Positions 1 to 13,496 of a stretch of DNA of 64,000 nucleotides are shown in pieces. A model generated the notes under the pieces. It was not told where the DNA came from and searched no databases. It saw nothing but the letters and a program-made list of their open reading frames with translations. The DNA is taken from contig OX375876.1 in assembly GCA_947359465.1 (NCBI GenBank), positions 125,314,220 through 125,378,219 on the forward strand, given 5' to 3'. Origin of the DNA: Metellina segmentata (taxonomy: Eukaryota > Arthropoda > Arachnida > Araneae > Tetragnathidae). The number at the start of each line of letters is the position of its first letter. Positions within the stretch are counted from its first letter, which is position 1. A program made the position numbers and the translations under genes.

Positions 1-3000
1 TGTGGCCTCGACTCTTTTTGGGTTTCAACTCTTTTTTGGTCCTACTCTTTTTTGGTTTCGACTTTTTTTTGGTCTTGATTCTCTTTTTGGTCACGACTCT
101 TTTACTTTGGTCTCGGCTATTTTTTGGTCTCTGCTCTTTTTTTTTTTGGTCTCGACTCTTTTTCGGACTCGACTCTTTTGTGGTCTCGACTCTTTTTTAT
201 GGTGATGTCTCTATTTTTTTCGACTTTTTTTTGTCTCGACTCTTTTTGTTTGTTCTCGACTCTTTTTTTGGTCTTGACTCTTTTTTGGTCTTGACTCTTT
301 TTTAGTCACGACTCTTTTTTGGTCTTGACTCTTTTTTTTGGTCTTGACTCTTTTTTTGGTCTTGCTCTTTTATTTTGGTCTCTGCTCTTTTCTGCTTTTT
401 GTTTGGTCTCGACTCTTTTTTTTTGGTCTTGACTCTTTTTTTTGGTCTTGACTCTTTTTCGGTCTCGACTCTTTTGTGGTCTCGACTCTTTTTTATGGTG
501 AGGACTCTTTTTTTTTCGACTTTTTTTTGTCTCGACTCTTTTGTGTCCTCGACTCTTTTTTTGGTGAGGACTCTTTTTTGGTCTCTGCTCTTTTCTTTTT
601 TTTGGTCTCGACTCTTTTTTTTGGTCTTGATTTTTTTTGTCTCGACTCTTTTTCGGTCTCGCCTCTTTTGTGGTCTCGACTCTTTTTTTTTTGTCTCAAC
701 TTTTTTTTGGTCTTGACTCTTTTTTTGATCGTGATTTTTTTTGGTCGTGACTTTTTTTGGTCTCGACTCTTTTTCGGTATTGACTCTTTTTTTATTGTGA
801 GAACTCTTTTTTTTGGTCTCGACTCTTTTTTGGTCTTGACTCTTTTTTGGTCTTGACTCTTTTTTGGTCTTGACTCTTTTTTGATCTTGACTCTTTTTTG
901 GTCTCGACTCTTTTTTGGTCTTGACTCTTTTTTTTTGGTCTTGACCTTTTTTTTTGGTCTTGACTCTTTTTTGGTCTCGACTCTTTTTTTTGGTTTTGAC
1001 TCTTTTTTTTCGTCTTGAATCTTTTTCGGTCTCGACTCTTTTGTGGTCTCGACTCTTTTTTTTTGTCTCTACTTTTTTTTGGTCTTGACTCTTTTTTTGA
1101 TCGTGACTCTTTTTTTGGTCTTGACTTTTTTTGGTCTCGACTCTTTTTCGGTTTTGACTCTTTTTTATTGTGAGAACTCTTTTTTTTGTCACGACTCTTT
1201 TTTGGTCCCGACCCGTTTGTGGTCTCAACTCTTTAGTCTCTTTTTTGGTCTCGAATCTTTTTTGGTCCAACTCTTGTGGTTTTGACTCTTTTTTGGTCTT
1301 GACTCTTTTTTGTCCTCGACTCTTTTTTGGTCTTGACTCTTTTTTTGGTCTTGACTCTTTTATTTTGGTCTCTGCTCTTTTGTGGTCTCGACTCTTTTGT
1401 GGCCTCGACTCTTTTTGGGTTTCAACTCTTTTTTGGTCCTACTCTTTTTTGGTTTCGACTTTTTTTTGGTCTTGATTCTCTTTTTGGTCACGACTCTTTT
1501 TTTTGGTCTTGACTCTTTTGTGGTGTCAACTCTTTTGTGGTCACGACTCTTTTTGGTTTTGACTCTTTTTGGTTTCAAATCGTTTTTGATCCAACTCTTT
1601 TTTGGTTTCGATTTTTTTTGGTCTCGACTTTTTTTTGTTCTTGACTTTTTTTTTGTCTTGACTCTTTTTTGGTCTCGACTCTTTTTTTTGGTTTTGACTC
1701 TTTTTTTGTGGTCTTGAACCTTTTTCGGTCTCGACTCTTTTGTGGTCTCGACTCTTTTTTTTTTGTCTCTACTTTTTTTTGGTCTTGACTCTTTTTTTGA
1801 TCGTGACTCTTTTTTTGGTCTTGACTTTTTTTTGGTCTCGACTCTTTTTCGGTATTGACTCTTTTTTATTGTGAGAACTCTTTTTTTTGTCACGACTCTT
1901 TTTTGGTCCCGACCCGTTTGTGGTCTCAACTCTTTAGTCTCTTTTTTGGTCTCGAATCTTTTTTGGTCCAAATCTTGTGGTTTTGACTCTTTTTTGGTAT
2001 TGACTCTTTTTTGGTCTCGACTCTTTTTTTTTGGTTTTGACTCTTTTTTTGGTCTTGACTCATTTATTTTGGTCTCTGCTCTTTGCTGCTTTTTGTTTGG
2101 TCTCGACTCTTTTTTTTGGTCTTGACTCTTTGTTTTGTCTCGACTCTCTTTCGGACTCGACTCTTTTGTGGTCTCGACTCTTTTTTATGGTGATGTCTCT
2201 ATTTTTTTCGACTTTTTTTTGTCTCGACTCTTTTTGTTTGTTCTCGACTCTTTTTTTGGTCTTGACTCTTTTTTGGTCTTGACTCTTTTATAGTCACGAC
2301 TCTTTTTTGGTCTTGACTCTTTTTTTTGGTCTTGACTCTTTTTTTGGTCTTGCTCTTTTATTTTGGTCTCTGCTCTTTTCTGCTTTTTGTTTGGTCTCGA
2401 CTCTTTTTTTTTGGTCTTGACTCTTTTTTTTGGTCTTGACTCTTTTTCGGTCTCGACTCTTTTGTGGTCTCGACTCTTTTTTATGGTGAGGACTCTTTTT
2501 TTTTCGACTTTTTTTTGTCTCGACTCTTTTGTGTCCTCGACTCTTTTTTTTGGTGAGGACTCTTTTTTGGTCTCTGCTCTTTTCTTTTTTTTGGTCTCGA
2601 CTTTTTTTTTGGTCTTGATTTTTTTTTGTCTCGACTCTTTTTCGGTCTCGCCTCTTTTGTGGTCTCGACTCTTTTTTTTTGTCTCAACTTTTTTTTGGTC
2701 TTGACTCTTTTTTTGATCGTGATTTTTTTTGGTCGTGACTTTTTTTGGTCTCGACTCTTTTTCGGTATTGACTCTTTTTTTATTGTGAGAACTCTTTTTT
2801 TTGGTCTCGACTCTTTTTTGGCCTTGACTCTTTTTTGGTCTTGACTCTTTTTTGATCTTGACTCTTTTTTGGTCTCGACTCTTTTTTGGTCTTGACTCTT
2901 TTTTTTTGGTCTTGACCTTTTTTTTTTGGTCTTGACTCTTTTTTGGTCTCGACTCGTTTTTTTGGTTTTGACTCTTTTTTTTTCGTCTTGAATCTTTTTC

Positions 3001-4764
3001 GGTCTCGACTCTTTTGTGGTCTCGACTCTTTTTTTTTTGTCTCTACTTTTTTTGGTCTTGACTCTTTTTTTGATCGTGACTCTTTTTTTGGTCTTGACTT
3101 TTTTTTGGTCTCGACTCTTTTTCGGTTTTGACTCTTTTTTATTGTGAGAACTCTTTTTTTTGTCACGACTCTTTTTTGGTCCCGACCCGTTTGTGGTCTC
3201 AACTCTTTAGTCTCTTTTTTGGTCTCGAATCTTTTTTGGTCCAACTCTTGTGGTTTTGACTCTTTTTTGGTCTTGACTCTTTTTTGTCCTCGACTCTTTT
3301 TTGGTCTTGACTCTTTTATTTTGGTCTCTGCTCTTTTGTGGTCTCGACTCTTTTGTGGCCTCGACTCTTTTTGGGTTTCAACTCTTTTTTGGTCCTACTC
3401 TTTTTTGGTTTCGACTTTTTTTGGTCTTGATTCTCTTTTTGGTCACGACTCTTTTACTTTGGTCTCGGCTATTTTTTGGTCTCTGCTCTTTTTTTTTTGG
3501 TCTCGACTCTTTTTTTTGGTCTTGACTCTTTTGTGGTGTCAACTCTTTTGTGGTCACGACTCTTTTTGGTTTTGACTCTTTTTTGGTTTCAAATCGTTTT
3601 TGATCCAACTCTTTTTTGGTTTCGATTTTTTTTGGTCTCGACTTTTTTTTGTTCTTGACTTTTTTTTTGTCTTGACTCTTTTTTGGTCTCGACTCTTTTT
3701 TTTGGTTTTGACTCTTTTTTTTTTGTCTTGAATCTTTTTCGGTCTCGACTCTTTTGTGGTCTCGACTCTTTTTTTTTTGTCTCTACTTTTTTTTGGTCTT
3801 GACTCTTTTTTTGATCGTGACTCTTTTTTTGGTCTTGACTTTTTTTTGGTCTCGACTCTTTTTCGGTATTGACTCTTTATTATTGTGAGAACTCTTTTTT
3901 TTGTCACGACTCTTTTTTGGTCCCGACCCGTTTGTGGTCTCAACTCTTTAGTCTCTTTTTTGGTCTCGAATCTTTTTTGGTCCAAATCTTGTGGTTTTGA
4001 CTCTTTTTTGGTATTAACTCTTTTTTGGTCTCGACTCATTTATTTTGGTCTCTGCTCTTTGCTGCTTTTTGTTTGGTCTCGACTCTTTTTTTTGGTCTTG
4101 ACTCTTTGTTTTGTCTCGACTCTTTTTCGGACTCGACTCTTTTGTGGTCTCGACTCTTTTTTATGGTGATGTCTCTATTTTTTTCGACTTTTTTTTGTCT
4201 CGACTCTTTTTGTTTGTTCTCGACTCTTTTTTTGGTCTTGACTCTTTTTTGAACTTGACTCTTTTTTGGTCTCGACTCTTTTTTGGTCTTGACTCTTTTT
4301 TTTTGGTCTTGACCTTTTTTTTTGGTCTTGACTCTTTTTTGGTCTCGACTCTTTTTTTTGGTTTTGACTCTTTTTTTTCGTCTTGAATCTTTTTCGGTCT
4401 CGACTCTTTTGTGGTCTCGACTCTTTTTTTTTGTCTCTACTTTTTTTGGTCTTGACTCTTTTTTTGATCGTGACTCTTTTTTTGGTCTTGACTTTTTTTG
4501 GTCTCGACTCTTTTTCGGTTTTGACTCTTTTTTATTGTGAGAACTCTTTTTTTTGTCACGACTCTTTTTTGGTCCCGACCCGTTTGTGGTCTCAACTCTT
4601 TAGTCTCTTTTTTGGTCTCGAATCTTTTTTGGTCCAACTCTTGTGGTTTTGACTCTTTTTTGGCCTTGACTCTTTTTTGTCCTCGACTCTTTTTTGGTCT
4701 TGACTCTTTTTTTGGTCTTGACTCTTTTATTTTGGTCTCTGCTCTTTTGTGGTCTCGACTCTTT
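1..4764 (+). repeat. Family A higher-order unit, copy 1
   Basis: Bases from position 1 recur from 4,765 onward at an offset of 4,764-4,766, so this is one period of a higher-order repeat whose outer left boundary is not in the window. Inside it a smaller period of about 1,980 bp is visible: the segment around 375 recurs at 2,363, and that around 1,170 at 3,144. A landmark with GTCCCGACCCGTTTGTGG occurs near 1,206, 1,906, 3,180, 3,922 and 4,573. The copy keeps the roughly 195 bp between about 2,450 and 2,645 that copy 2 lacks. Confidence 0.85.
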
Positions 4765-7700
4765 TGTGGCCTCGACTCTTTTTGGGTTTCAACTCTTTTT
4801 TGGTCCTACTCTTTTTTGGTTTCGACTTTTTTTTGGTCTTGATTCTCTTTTTGGTCACGACTCTTTTACTTTGGTCTCGGCTATTTTTTGGTCTCTGCTC
4901 TTTTTTTTTTTGGTCTCGACTCTTTTTCGGACTCGACTCTTTTGTGGTCTCGACTCTTTTTTATGGTGATGTCTCTATTTTTTTCGACTTTTTTTTGTCT
5001 CGACTCTTTTTGTTTGTTCTCGACTCTTTTTTTGGTCTTGACTCTTTTTTGGTCTTGACTCTTTTTTAGTCACGACTCTTTTTTGGTCTTGACTCTTTTT
5101 TTTGGTCTTGACTCTTTTTTTGGTCTTGCTCTTTTATTTTGGTCTCTGCTCTTTTCTGCTTTTTGTTTGGTCTCGACTCTTTTTTTTTGGTCTTGACTCT
5201 TTTTTTTGGTCTTGACTCTTTTTCGGTCTCGACTCTTTTGTGGTCTCGACTCTTTTTTATGGTGAGGACTCTTTTTTTTTCGACTTTTTTTTGTCTCGAC
5301 TCTTTTGTGTCCTCGACTCTTTTTTTTGGTGAGGACTCTTTTTTGGTCTCTGCTCTTTTCTTTTTTTTGGTCTCGACTCTTTTTTTTGGTCTTGATTTTT
5401 TTTGTCTCGACTCTTTTTCGGTCTCGCCTCTTTTGTGGTCTCGACTCTTTTTTTTTTGTCTCAACTTTTTTTTGGTCTTGACTCTTTTTTTGATCGTGAT
5501 TTTTTTTGGTCGTGACTTTTTTTGGTCTCGACTCTTTTTCGGTATTGACTCTTTTTTTATTGTGAGAACTCTTTTTTTTGGTCTCGACTCTTTTTTGGTC
5601 TTGACTCTTTTTTGGTCTTGACTCTTTTTTGGTCTTGACTCTTTTTTGATCTTGACTCTTTTTTGGTCTCGACTCTTTTTTGGTCTTGACTCTTTTTTTT
5701 TGGTCTTGACCTTTTTTTTTGGTCTTGACTCTTTTTTGGTCTCGACTCTTTTTTTTGGTTTTGACTCTTTTTTTTCGTCTTGAATCTTTTTCGGTCTCGA
5801 CTCTTTTGTGGTCTCGACTCTTTTTTTTTGTCTCTACTTTTTTTTGGTCTTGACTCTTTTTTTGATCGTGACTCTTTTTTTGGTCTTGACTTTTTTTGGT
5901 CTCGACTCTTTTTCGGTTTTGACTCTTTTTTATTGTGAGAACTCTTTTTTTTGTCACGACTCTTTTTTGGTCCCGACCCGTTTGTGGTCTCAACTCTTTA
6001 GTCTCTTTTTTGGTCTCGAATCTTTTTTGGTCCAACTCTTGTGGTTTTGACTCTTTTTTGGTCTTGACTCTTTTTTGTCCTCGACTCTTTTTTGGTCTTG
6101 ACTCTTTTTTTGGTCTTGACTCTTTTATTTTGGTCTCTGCTCTTTTGTGGTCTCGACTCTTTTGTGGCCTCGACTCTTTTTGGGTTTCAACTCTTTTTTG
6201 GTCCTACTCTTTTTTGGTTTCGACTTTTTTTTGGTCTTGATTCTCTTTTTGGTCACGACTCTTTTTTTTGGTCTTGACTCTTTTGTGGTGTCAACTCTTT
6301 TGTGGTCACGACTCTTTTTGGTTTTGACTCTTTTTTGGTTTCAAATCGTTTTTGATCCAACTCTTTTTTGGTTTCGATTTTTTTTGGTCTCGACTTTTTT
6401 TTGTTCTTGACTTTTTTTTTGTCTTGACTCTTTTTTGGTCTCGACTCTTTTTTTTGGTTTTGACTCTTTTTTTGTGGTCTTGAACCTTTTTCGGTCTCGA
6501 CTCTTTTGTGGTCTCGACTCTTTTTTTTTTGTCTCTACTTTTTTTTGGTCTTGACTCTTTTTTTGATCGTGACTCTTTTTTTGGTCTTGACTTTTTTTTG
6601 GTCTCGACTCTTTTTCGGTATTGACTCTTTTTTATTGTGAGAACTCTTTTTTTTGTCACGACTCTTTTTTGGTCCCGACCCGTTTGTGGTCTCAACTCTT
6701 TAGTCTCTTTTTTGGTCTCGAATCTTTTTTGGTCCAAATCTTGTGGTTTTGACTCTTTTTTGGTATTGACTCTTTTTTGGTCTCGACTCTTTTTTTTTGG
6801 TTTTGACTCTTTTTTTGGTCTTGACTCATTTATTTTGGTCTCTGCTCTTTGCTGCTTTTTGTTTGGTCTCGACTCTTTTTTTTGGTCTTGACTCTTTGTT
6901 TTGTCTCGACTCTCTTTCGGACTCGACTCTTTTGTGGTCTCGACTCTTTTTTATGGTGATGTCTCTATTTTTTTCGACTTTTTTTTGTCTCGACTCTTTT
7001 TGTTTGTTCTCGACTCTTTTTTTGGTCTTGACTCTTTTTTGGTCTTGACTCTTTTTTAGTCACGACTCTTTTTTGGTCTTGACTCTTTTTTTTGGTCTTG
7101 ACTCTTTTTTTGGTCTTGCTCTTTTATTTTGGTCTCTGCTCTTTTCTGCTTTTTGTTTGGTCTCGACTCTTTTTTTTTGGTCTTGACTCTTTTTTTTGGT
7201 CTTGACTCTTTTTCGGTCTCGCCTCTTTTGTGGTCTCGACTCTTTTTTTTTGTCTCAACTTTTTTTTGGTCTTGACTCTTTTTTTGATCGTGATTTTTTT
7301 TGGTCGTGACTTTTTTTGGTCTCGACTCTTTTTCGGTATTGACTCTTTTTTTATTGTGAGAACTCTTTTTTTTGGTCTCGACTCTTTTTTGGTCTTGACT
7401 CTTTTTTGGTCTTGACTCTTTTTTGATCTTGACTCTTTTTTGGTCTCGACTCTTTTTTGGTCTTGACTCTTTTTTTTTGGTCTTGACCTTTTTTTTTTGG
7501 TCTTGACTCTTTTTTGGTCTCGACTCGTTTTTTTGGTTTTGACTCTTTTTTTTTCGTCTTGAATCTTTTTCGGTCTCGACTCTTTTGTGGTCTCGACTCT
7601 TTTTTTTTTGTCTCTACTTTTTTTGGTCTTGACTCTTTTTTTGATCGTGACTCTTTTTTTGGTCTTGACTTTTTTTTGGTCTCGACTCTTTTTCGGTTTT

Positions 7701-9316
7701 GACTCTTTTTTATTGTGAGAACTCTTTTTTTTGTCACGACTCTTTTTTGGTCCCGACCCGTTTGTGGTCTCAACTCTTTAGTCTCTTTTTTGGTCTCGAA
7801 TCTTTTTTGGTCCAACTCTTGTGGTTTTGACTCTTTTTTGGTCTTGACTCTTTTTTGTCCTCGACTCTTTTTTGGTCTTGACTCTTTTATTTTGGTCTCT
7901 GCTCTTTTGTGGTCTCGACTCTTTTGTGGCCTCGACTCTTTTTGGGTTTCAACTCTTTTTTGGTCCTACTCTTTTTTGGTTTCGACTTTTTTTGGTCTTG
8001 ATTCTCTTTTTGGTCACGACTCTTTTACTTTGGTCTCGGCTATTTTTTGGTCTCTGCTCTTTTTTTTTTGGTCTCGACTCTTTTTTTTGGTCTTGACTCT
8101 TTTGTGGTGTCAACTCTTTTGTGGTCACGACTCTTTTTGGTTTTGACTCTTTTTTGGTTTCAAATCGTTTTTGATCCAACTCTTTTTTGGTTTCGATTTT
8201 TTTTGGTCTCGACTTTTTTTTGTTCTTGACTTTTTTTTTGTCTTGACTCTTTTTTGGTCTCGACTCTTTTTTTTGGTTTTGACTCTTTTTTTTTTGTCTT
8301 GAATCTTTTTCGGTCTCGACTCTTTTGTGGTCTCGACTCTTTTTTTTTGTCTCTACTTTTTTTTGGTCTTGACTCTTTTTTTGATCGTGACTCTTTTTTT
8401 GGTCTTGACTTTTTTTTGGTCTCGACTCTTTTTCGGTATTGACTCTTTATTATTGTGAGAACTCTTTTTTTTGTCACGACTCTTTTTTGGTCCCGACCCG
8501 TTTGTGGTCTCAACTCTTTAGTCTCTTTTTTGGTCTCGAATCTTTTTTGGTCCAAATCTTGTGGTTTTGACTCTTTTTTGGTATTAACTCTTTTTTGGTC
8601 TCGACTCATTTATTTTGGTCTCTGCTCTTTGCTGCTTTTTGTTTGGTCTCGACTCTTTTTTTTGGTCTTGACTCTTTGTTTTGTCTCGACTCTTTTTCGG
8701 ACTCGACTCTTTTGTGGTCTCGACTCTTTTTTATGGTGATGTCTCTATTTTTTTCGACTTTTTTTTGTCTCGACTCTTTTTGTTTGTTCTCGACTCTTTT
8801 TTTGGTCTTGACTCTTTTTTGAACTTGACTCTTTTTTGGTCTCGACTCTTTTTTGGTCTTGACTCTTTTTTTTTGGTCTTGACCTTTTTTTTTGGTCTTG
8901 ACTCTTTTTTGGTCTCGACTCTTTTTTTTGGTTTTGACTCTTTTTTTTCGTCTTGAATCTTTTTCGGTCTCGACTCTTTTGTGGTCTCGACTCTTTTTTT
9001 TTGTCTCTACTTTTTTTTGGTCTTGACTCTTTTTTTGATCGTGACTCTTTTTTTGGTCTTGACTTTTTTTGGTCTCGACTCTTTTTCGGTTTTGACTCTT
9101 TTTTATTGTGAGAACTCTTTTTTTTGTCACGACTCTTTTTTGGTCCCGACCCGTTTGTGGTCTCAACTCTTTAGTCTCTTTTTTGGTCTCGAATCTTTTT
9201 TGGTCCAACTCTTGTGGTTTTGACTCTTTTTTGGCCTTGACTCTTTTTTGTCCTCGACTCTTTTTTGGTCTTGACTCTTTTTTTGGTCTTGACTCTTTTA
9301 TTTTGGTCTCTGCTCT
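4765..9316 (+). repeat. Family A higher-order unit, copy 2 (195-bp deletion)
   Basis: It follows copy 1 base for base apart from T-run changes, at offset 4,764-4,766 up to about 7,215 and 4,570-4,571 thereafter. The shift of about 195 bp is a deletion. Its ends in copy 1 are two occurrences of GACTCTTTTTCGGTCTCG (near 2,441 and 2,633), of which copy 2 keeps one. The match ends at about 9,316, where the sequence turns to family B with GCTCTTTATTGGTCTTGAC. Confidence 0.85.
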
Positions 9317-12300
9317 TTATTGGTCTTGACTCTTTTTTGGTGGTCTCGACTCGTTTTTGGTCTCTGCTCTTTTCTGCTTTTTTTGTGGTCCTGTCTCTTT
9401 TGTGGTCTCAACTCTTTTTTGGTCCCGACTCTTTTTGGTTTTGACTCTTTATTGGTCTTGACTCTTTTTTTTGGTCCCGACTCTTTTTTTTTGGTCTCGA
9501 CCCTTTTTTTGGTCTCGACCCTTTTTTTGGTCTCGACTCTTCTTTGGTTTCGACTTTATTTTGGTCTGGTTTTTTTTTCGGTCTCGATTCTTGTGGTCTT
9601 GACTCGTTTTTTTGGTCCTGACTCTTTTGTGGTCTTAAATCTTTTGTGGTCTAGACTCTTTTTTGGTTTCGACTCTTTTTGGTTTCGACTCTTTATTGGT
9701 CTTGACTCTTTTTTGGTGGTCTCGACTCGTTTTTGGTCTCTGCTCTTTTCTGCTTTTTTTTTGGTCTCGACTCTTCTTTGGTTTCGACTTTATTTTGGTC
9801 TGGTTTTTTTTTCGGTCTCGATTCTTGTGGTCTTGACTCGTTTTTTTGGTCCTGACTCTTTTGTGGTCTTAAATCTTTTGTGGTCTAGACTCTTTTTTGG
9901 TTTCGACTTTTTTTGGTCTGGTTTTTTTTTGGTATCGACTTTTTTTTTGGTTTCGACTTTTTTTGGTCTTGACTCTTTTTTTTTTGGTCTTTATTCTTTT
10001 TTTTGGTCTCGACTCTTTTTTGGTCTCTGCTCTTTTGTGGTATCGACTCTTTTCCACAAAAAAAAGAATCTCTACTCTTTTTTGGTCTCGACTCTTTTTT
10101 GGTCTCTGCTCTTTTGTGGTCTTGACTCTTTTTCGGTCTCGACTCTTTTGTGGTATCGACTCTTTTTTGGTTTCATCTCTTTTTTGGTCCAACTCTTTTT
10201 TGGTTAAGATTTTTTTTTGGTCTCGACTCTTTTTTTATGGTCTCGACTCTTTTTTTGGTCTTGACTTTTTTTGGTCTCGACTCTATTTTGGTGGTCTCGA
10301 TTCTTTTTTGGTCTCTGCTCTTATAAGGTCTCGACTCTTTTTCGGTCTCGACTCTTTTGTGGTCTCAACTCTTTTTTGGTCTCTGCCCTTTTCTGCTTTT
10401 TTTTTTGTCTCGACTTTTTTTTGGTCCCGTCTCTTTTTGGTTTTGACTCTTTATTGGTCTCGACTCTTTTTTGGTTTCAACTCATTTTTGGTCCAACTCT
10501 TTTTTGGTTTCGATTTTTCTTTGGTCTCGACTCTTTTTTAGTCTTGACTCTTATGTGGTCTCAACTCTTTTTTGGTCCAACTCTTTTTTGGTTTCGACTT
10601 TTTTTGGTCTTGACTATTTTTTTTGTCTCGACTCTTTTATTTTGGTCTCGGCTCCTTTTTGGTCTCTGCTCTTTTCTGCTTTTTTTTGTCTTGACTCTTT
10701 TTTTTTGGTCTTGACTCTTTTTTTTTGTTCTTGACTCTCTTCTTTTTGGTCTCGACTCTTTTTTGATATCTGCTCTTTTATTTTTTTTAGGTCTCTACTC
10801 ATTTTTGGTCCTGACTCTTTTGTGGTCTCGACTCTTCATTGGTCTTGACTCTTTTTTGGTTTCAACTCGTTTTTGGTCCAACTCTTATTTGTTTCGATTT
10901 TTTTTGGTCTCGACTTTTTTTTGGTCTTGACTCTTTTTTGGTCTCGACTCTTTTTTTTGGTCTCGACTCTTTTTTTTGGTCTCGACCCTTTTTTTGGTCT
11001 TAACTCTTTTTTGGTGGTCTCGACTCTTTTTTGGTGGTCTTGACACTTTTTTTGTCTCGACTCTTTTTCGGTCTCGACTCTTTTTGGTTTCGACTCTTTA
11101 TTGGTCTTGACTCTTTTTTGGTGGTCTCGACTCGTTTTTGGTCTCTGCTCTTTTCTGCTTTTTTTTTGGTCTCGACTCTTTATTTTTTGTCTTGACTCTT
11201 TTTTTTTTGTCTCGACTCTTTTTTTGTCTCGACTCTTTTTTTTTGGTCTCGACTCTTTTTTTGGTCTCGACTCTTCTTTGGTTTCGACTTTATTTTGGTC
11301 TGGTTTTTTTTTCGTTCTCGATACTTGTGGTCTTGACTCGTTTTTTTGGTCCTGACTCTTTTGTGGTCTAGACTCTTTTTTGGTTTCGACTTTTTGTGGG
11401 CTAGTTTTTTTTTGGTCTCGACTCTTTTTTGGTTTCGACTTTTTTTGGTCTTGACTCTTTTTTTTGGTCTTTATTCTTTTTTTTGGTCTCGACTCTTTTT
11501 TGGCCTCTGCTCTTTTCTGCTTTTTTTTTGTCTTGATTTTTTTTTTGTCTCGACTCTTTTTTCGGTCTCGACTCTTTTTTTGGTCTCGACTCTTTTTTTT
11601 TTGTCTCGACTCTTTCTTGGTGTCAACTCTTTTGTGTTCTGGACTCTTTTTTGGTTTCGACTTTTTTTATGGTGAGGACTTTTTATTTTGTCTCTACTCT
11701 TTTGTGGTCCTGTCTCTTTTGTGGTCTCAACTCTTTTTTGGTCCCGACTCTTTTTGGTTTTGACTCTTTATTGGTCTTGACTCTTTTTTTTGGTCCCGAC
11801 TCTTTTTTTTTGGTCTCGACCCTTTTTTTTGGTCTTAACTCTTTTTTGGTGGTCTCGACTCTTTTTTGGTGGTCTTGACTCTTTTTTTGTCTCGACTCTT
11901 TTTCGGTCACGACTCTTTTTGGTTTCGACTCTTTATTGGTCTTGACTGTTTTTTGGTGGTCTCGACTCGTTTTTGGTCTCTGCTCTTTTCTGCTTTTTTT
12001 TTGGTCTCGACTCTTTATTTTTTGTCTTGACTCTTTTTTTTTGTCTCGACTCTTTTTTTTGGTCTCGACTCTTCTTTGGTTTCGACTTTATTTTGGTCTG
12101 GTTTTTTTTTCGGTCTCGATTCTTGTGGTCTTGACTCGTTTTTTTGGTCCTGACTCTTTTGTGGTCTAGACTCTTTTTTGGTTTCGACTTTTTGTGGTCT
12201 GGTTTTTTTTTGGTCTCGACTCTTTTTTGGTTTCGACTTTTTTTGGTATTGACTCTTTTTTTGGTCTTTATTCTTTTTTTTGGTCTCGACTCTTTTTTGG

Positions 12301-13255
12301 CCTCTGCTCTTTTCTGCTTTTTTTTTGTCTTGATTTTTTTTGTCTCGACTCTTTTTCGGTCTCGACTCTTTTTTTGGTCTCGACTCTTTTTTTTTGTCTC
12401 GACTCTTTCTTGGTGTCAACTCTTTTGTGTTCTGGACTCTTTTTTGGTTTCGACTTTTTTTATGGTGAGGACTTTTTATTTTGTCTCTACTCTTTTGTGG
12501 TCCTGTCTCTTTTGTGGTCTCAACTCTTTTTTGGTCCCGACTCTTTTTGGTTTTGACTCTTTATTGGTCTTGACTCTTTTTTTTGGTCCCGACTCTTTTT
12601 TTTTGGTCTCGACCCTTTTTTTTGGTCTTAACTCTTTTTTGGTGGTCTCGACTCTTTTTTGGTGGTCTTGACTCTTTTTTTGTCTCGACTCTTTTTCGGT
12701 CACGACTCTTTTTGGTTTCGACTCTTTATTTCTTTATTGGTCTTGACTCTTTTTTGGTGGTCTCGACTCGTTTTTGGTCTCTGCTCTTTTCTGCTTTTTT
12801 TTTTGTCTCGACTCTTTTTTTGTCTCGACTCTTTTTTTTTGGTCTCGACTCTTTTTTTGGTCTCGACTCTTCTTTGGTTTCGACTTTATTTTGGTCTGGT
12901 TTTTTTTTCGTTCTCGATACTTGTGGTCTTGACTCGTTTTTTTGGTCCTGACTCTTTTGTGGTCTAGACTCTTTTTTGGTTTCGACTTTTTGTGGTCTGG
13001 TTTTTTTTGGTCTCGACTCTTTTTTGGTTTCGACTTTTTTTGGTCTTGACTCTTTTTTTTGGTCTTTATTCTTTTTTTTGGTCTCGACTCTTTTTTGGCC
13101 TCTGCTCTTTTCTGCTTTTTTTTTGTCTTGATTTTTTTTTTGTCTCGACTCTTTTTTCGGTCTCGACTCTTTTTTTGGTCTCGACTCTTTTTTTTTTGTC
13201 TCGACTCTTTCTTGGTGTCAACTCTTTTGTGTTCTGGACTCTTTTTTGGTTTCGA
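9316..13255 (+). repeat. Family B satellite block, first
   Basis: Monomers here carry a different variant set: GGTGGTCTCGACTCG, a unit with TTGGTCTGG followed by a long T run, and GATTCTTGTGGTCTTGAC. An internal period of 793 bp is seen between the ATGGTGAGGAC landmarks at 11,669 and 12,462. The block also holds one inverted monomer near 10,054. It returns to family A at about 13,255. An 8-bp insertion, TCTTTATT near 12,729, distinguishes it from its copy at 27,974. Confidence 0.85.
10046..10073 (-). repeat. Inverted satellite monomer, site 1
   Basis: The top strand reads CCACAAAAAAAAGAATC. Its reverse complement, GATTCTTTTTTTTGTGG, is an ordinary monomer. A TTTTGTGG arm lies just upstream, so the pair can form a stem of at least 8 bp. 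Confidence 0.8.
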
Positions 13256-13496
13256 CTTTTTTTTGGTCTTGACTCTCTTTTCGGTCACGACTCTTTTACT
13301 TTGGTCTCGGCTATTTTTTGGTCTCTGCTCTTTTCTGCTTTTTTTTGTCTCGACCCTTTGTTTTGGTCGTGACTCTTTTTTTTGGTGAAGACTCTTTTTT
13401 TTTGTCTCGACTCTTTTTTTTGGTCTCGACTCTTTTTTTAGGTCTTGACTCTTTTTTTTGGTCTTAACTCTTTTTTGCTCTCTGCTCTTTTTTTGG
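13256..13496 (+). repeat. Family A linker between block B1 and the 6.14-kb units
   Basis: These units return to the A variants (TCGGTCACGACTC, TTACTTTGGTCTCGG, GGTGAAGACTC) and precede the point where the 6,140-bp duplication begins. The same linker follows block B2 at about 31,906-32,146. Confidence 0.6.

Noticed and set aside
302..1270. Long minus-strand frames in the satellite (up to 392 residues, for example 302-1,270, 16,519-17,670 and 37,531-38,709), rich in K, R, E, D and S
   Set aside because: The monomer has no stop codon in any minus-strand frame, so long frames are expected by composition. Reading frame shifts with T-run length between neighbouring units, and copies of the same higher-order unit do not keep the same frame or ends.
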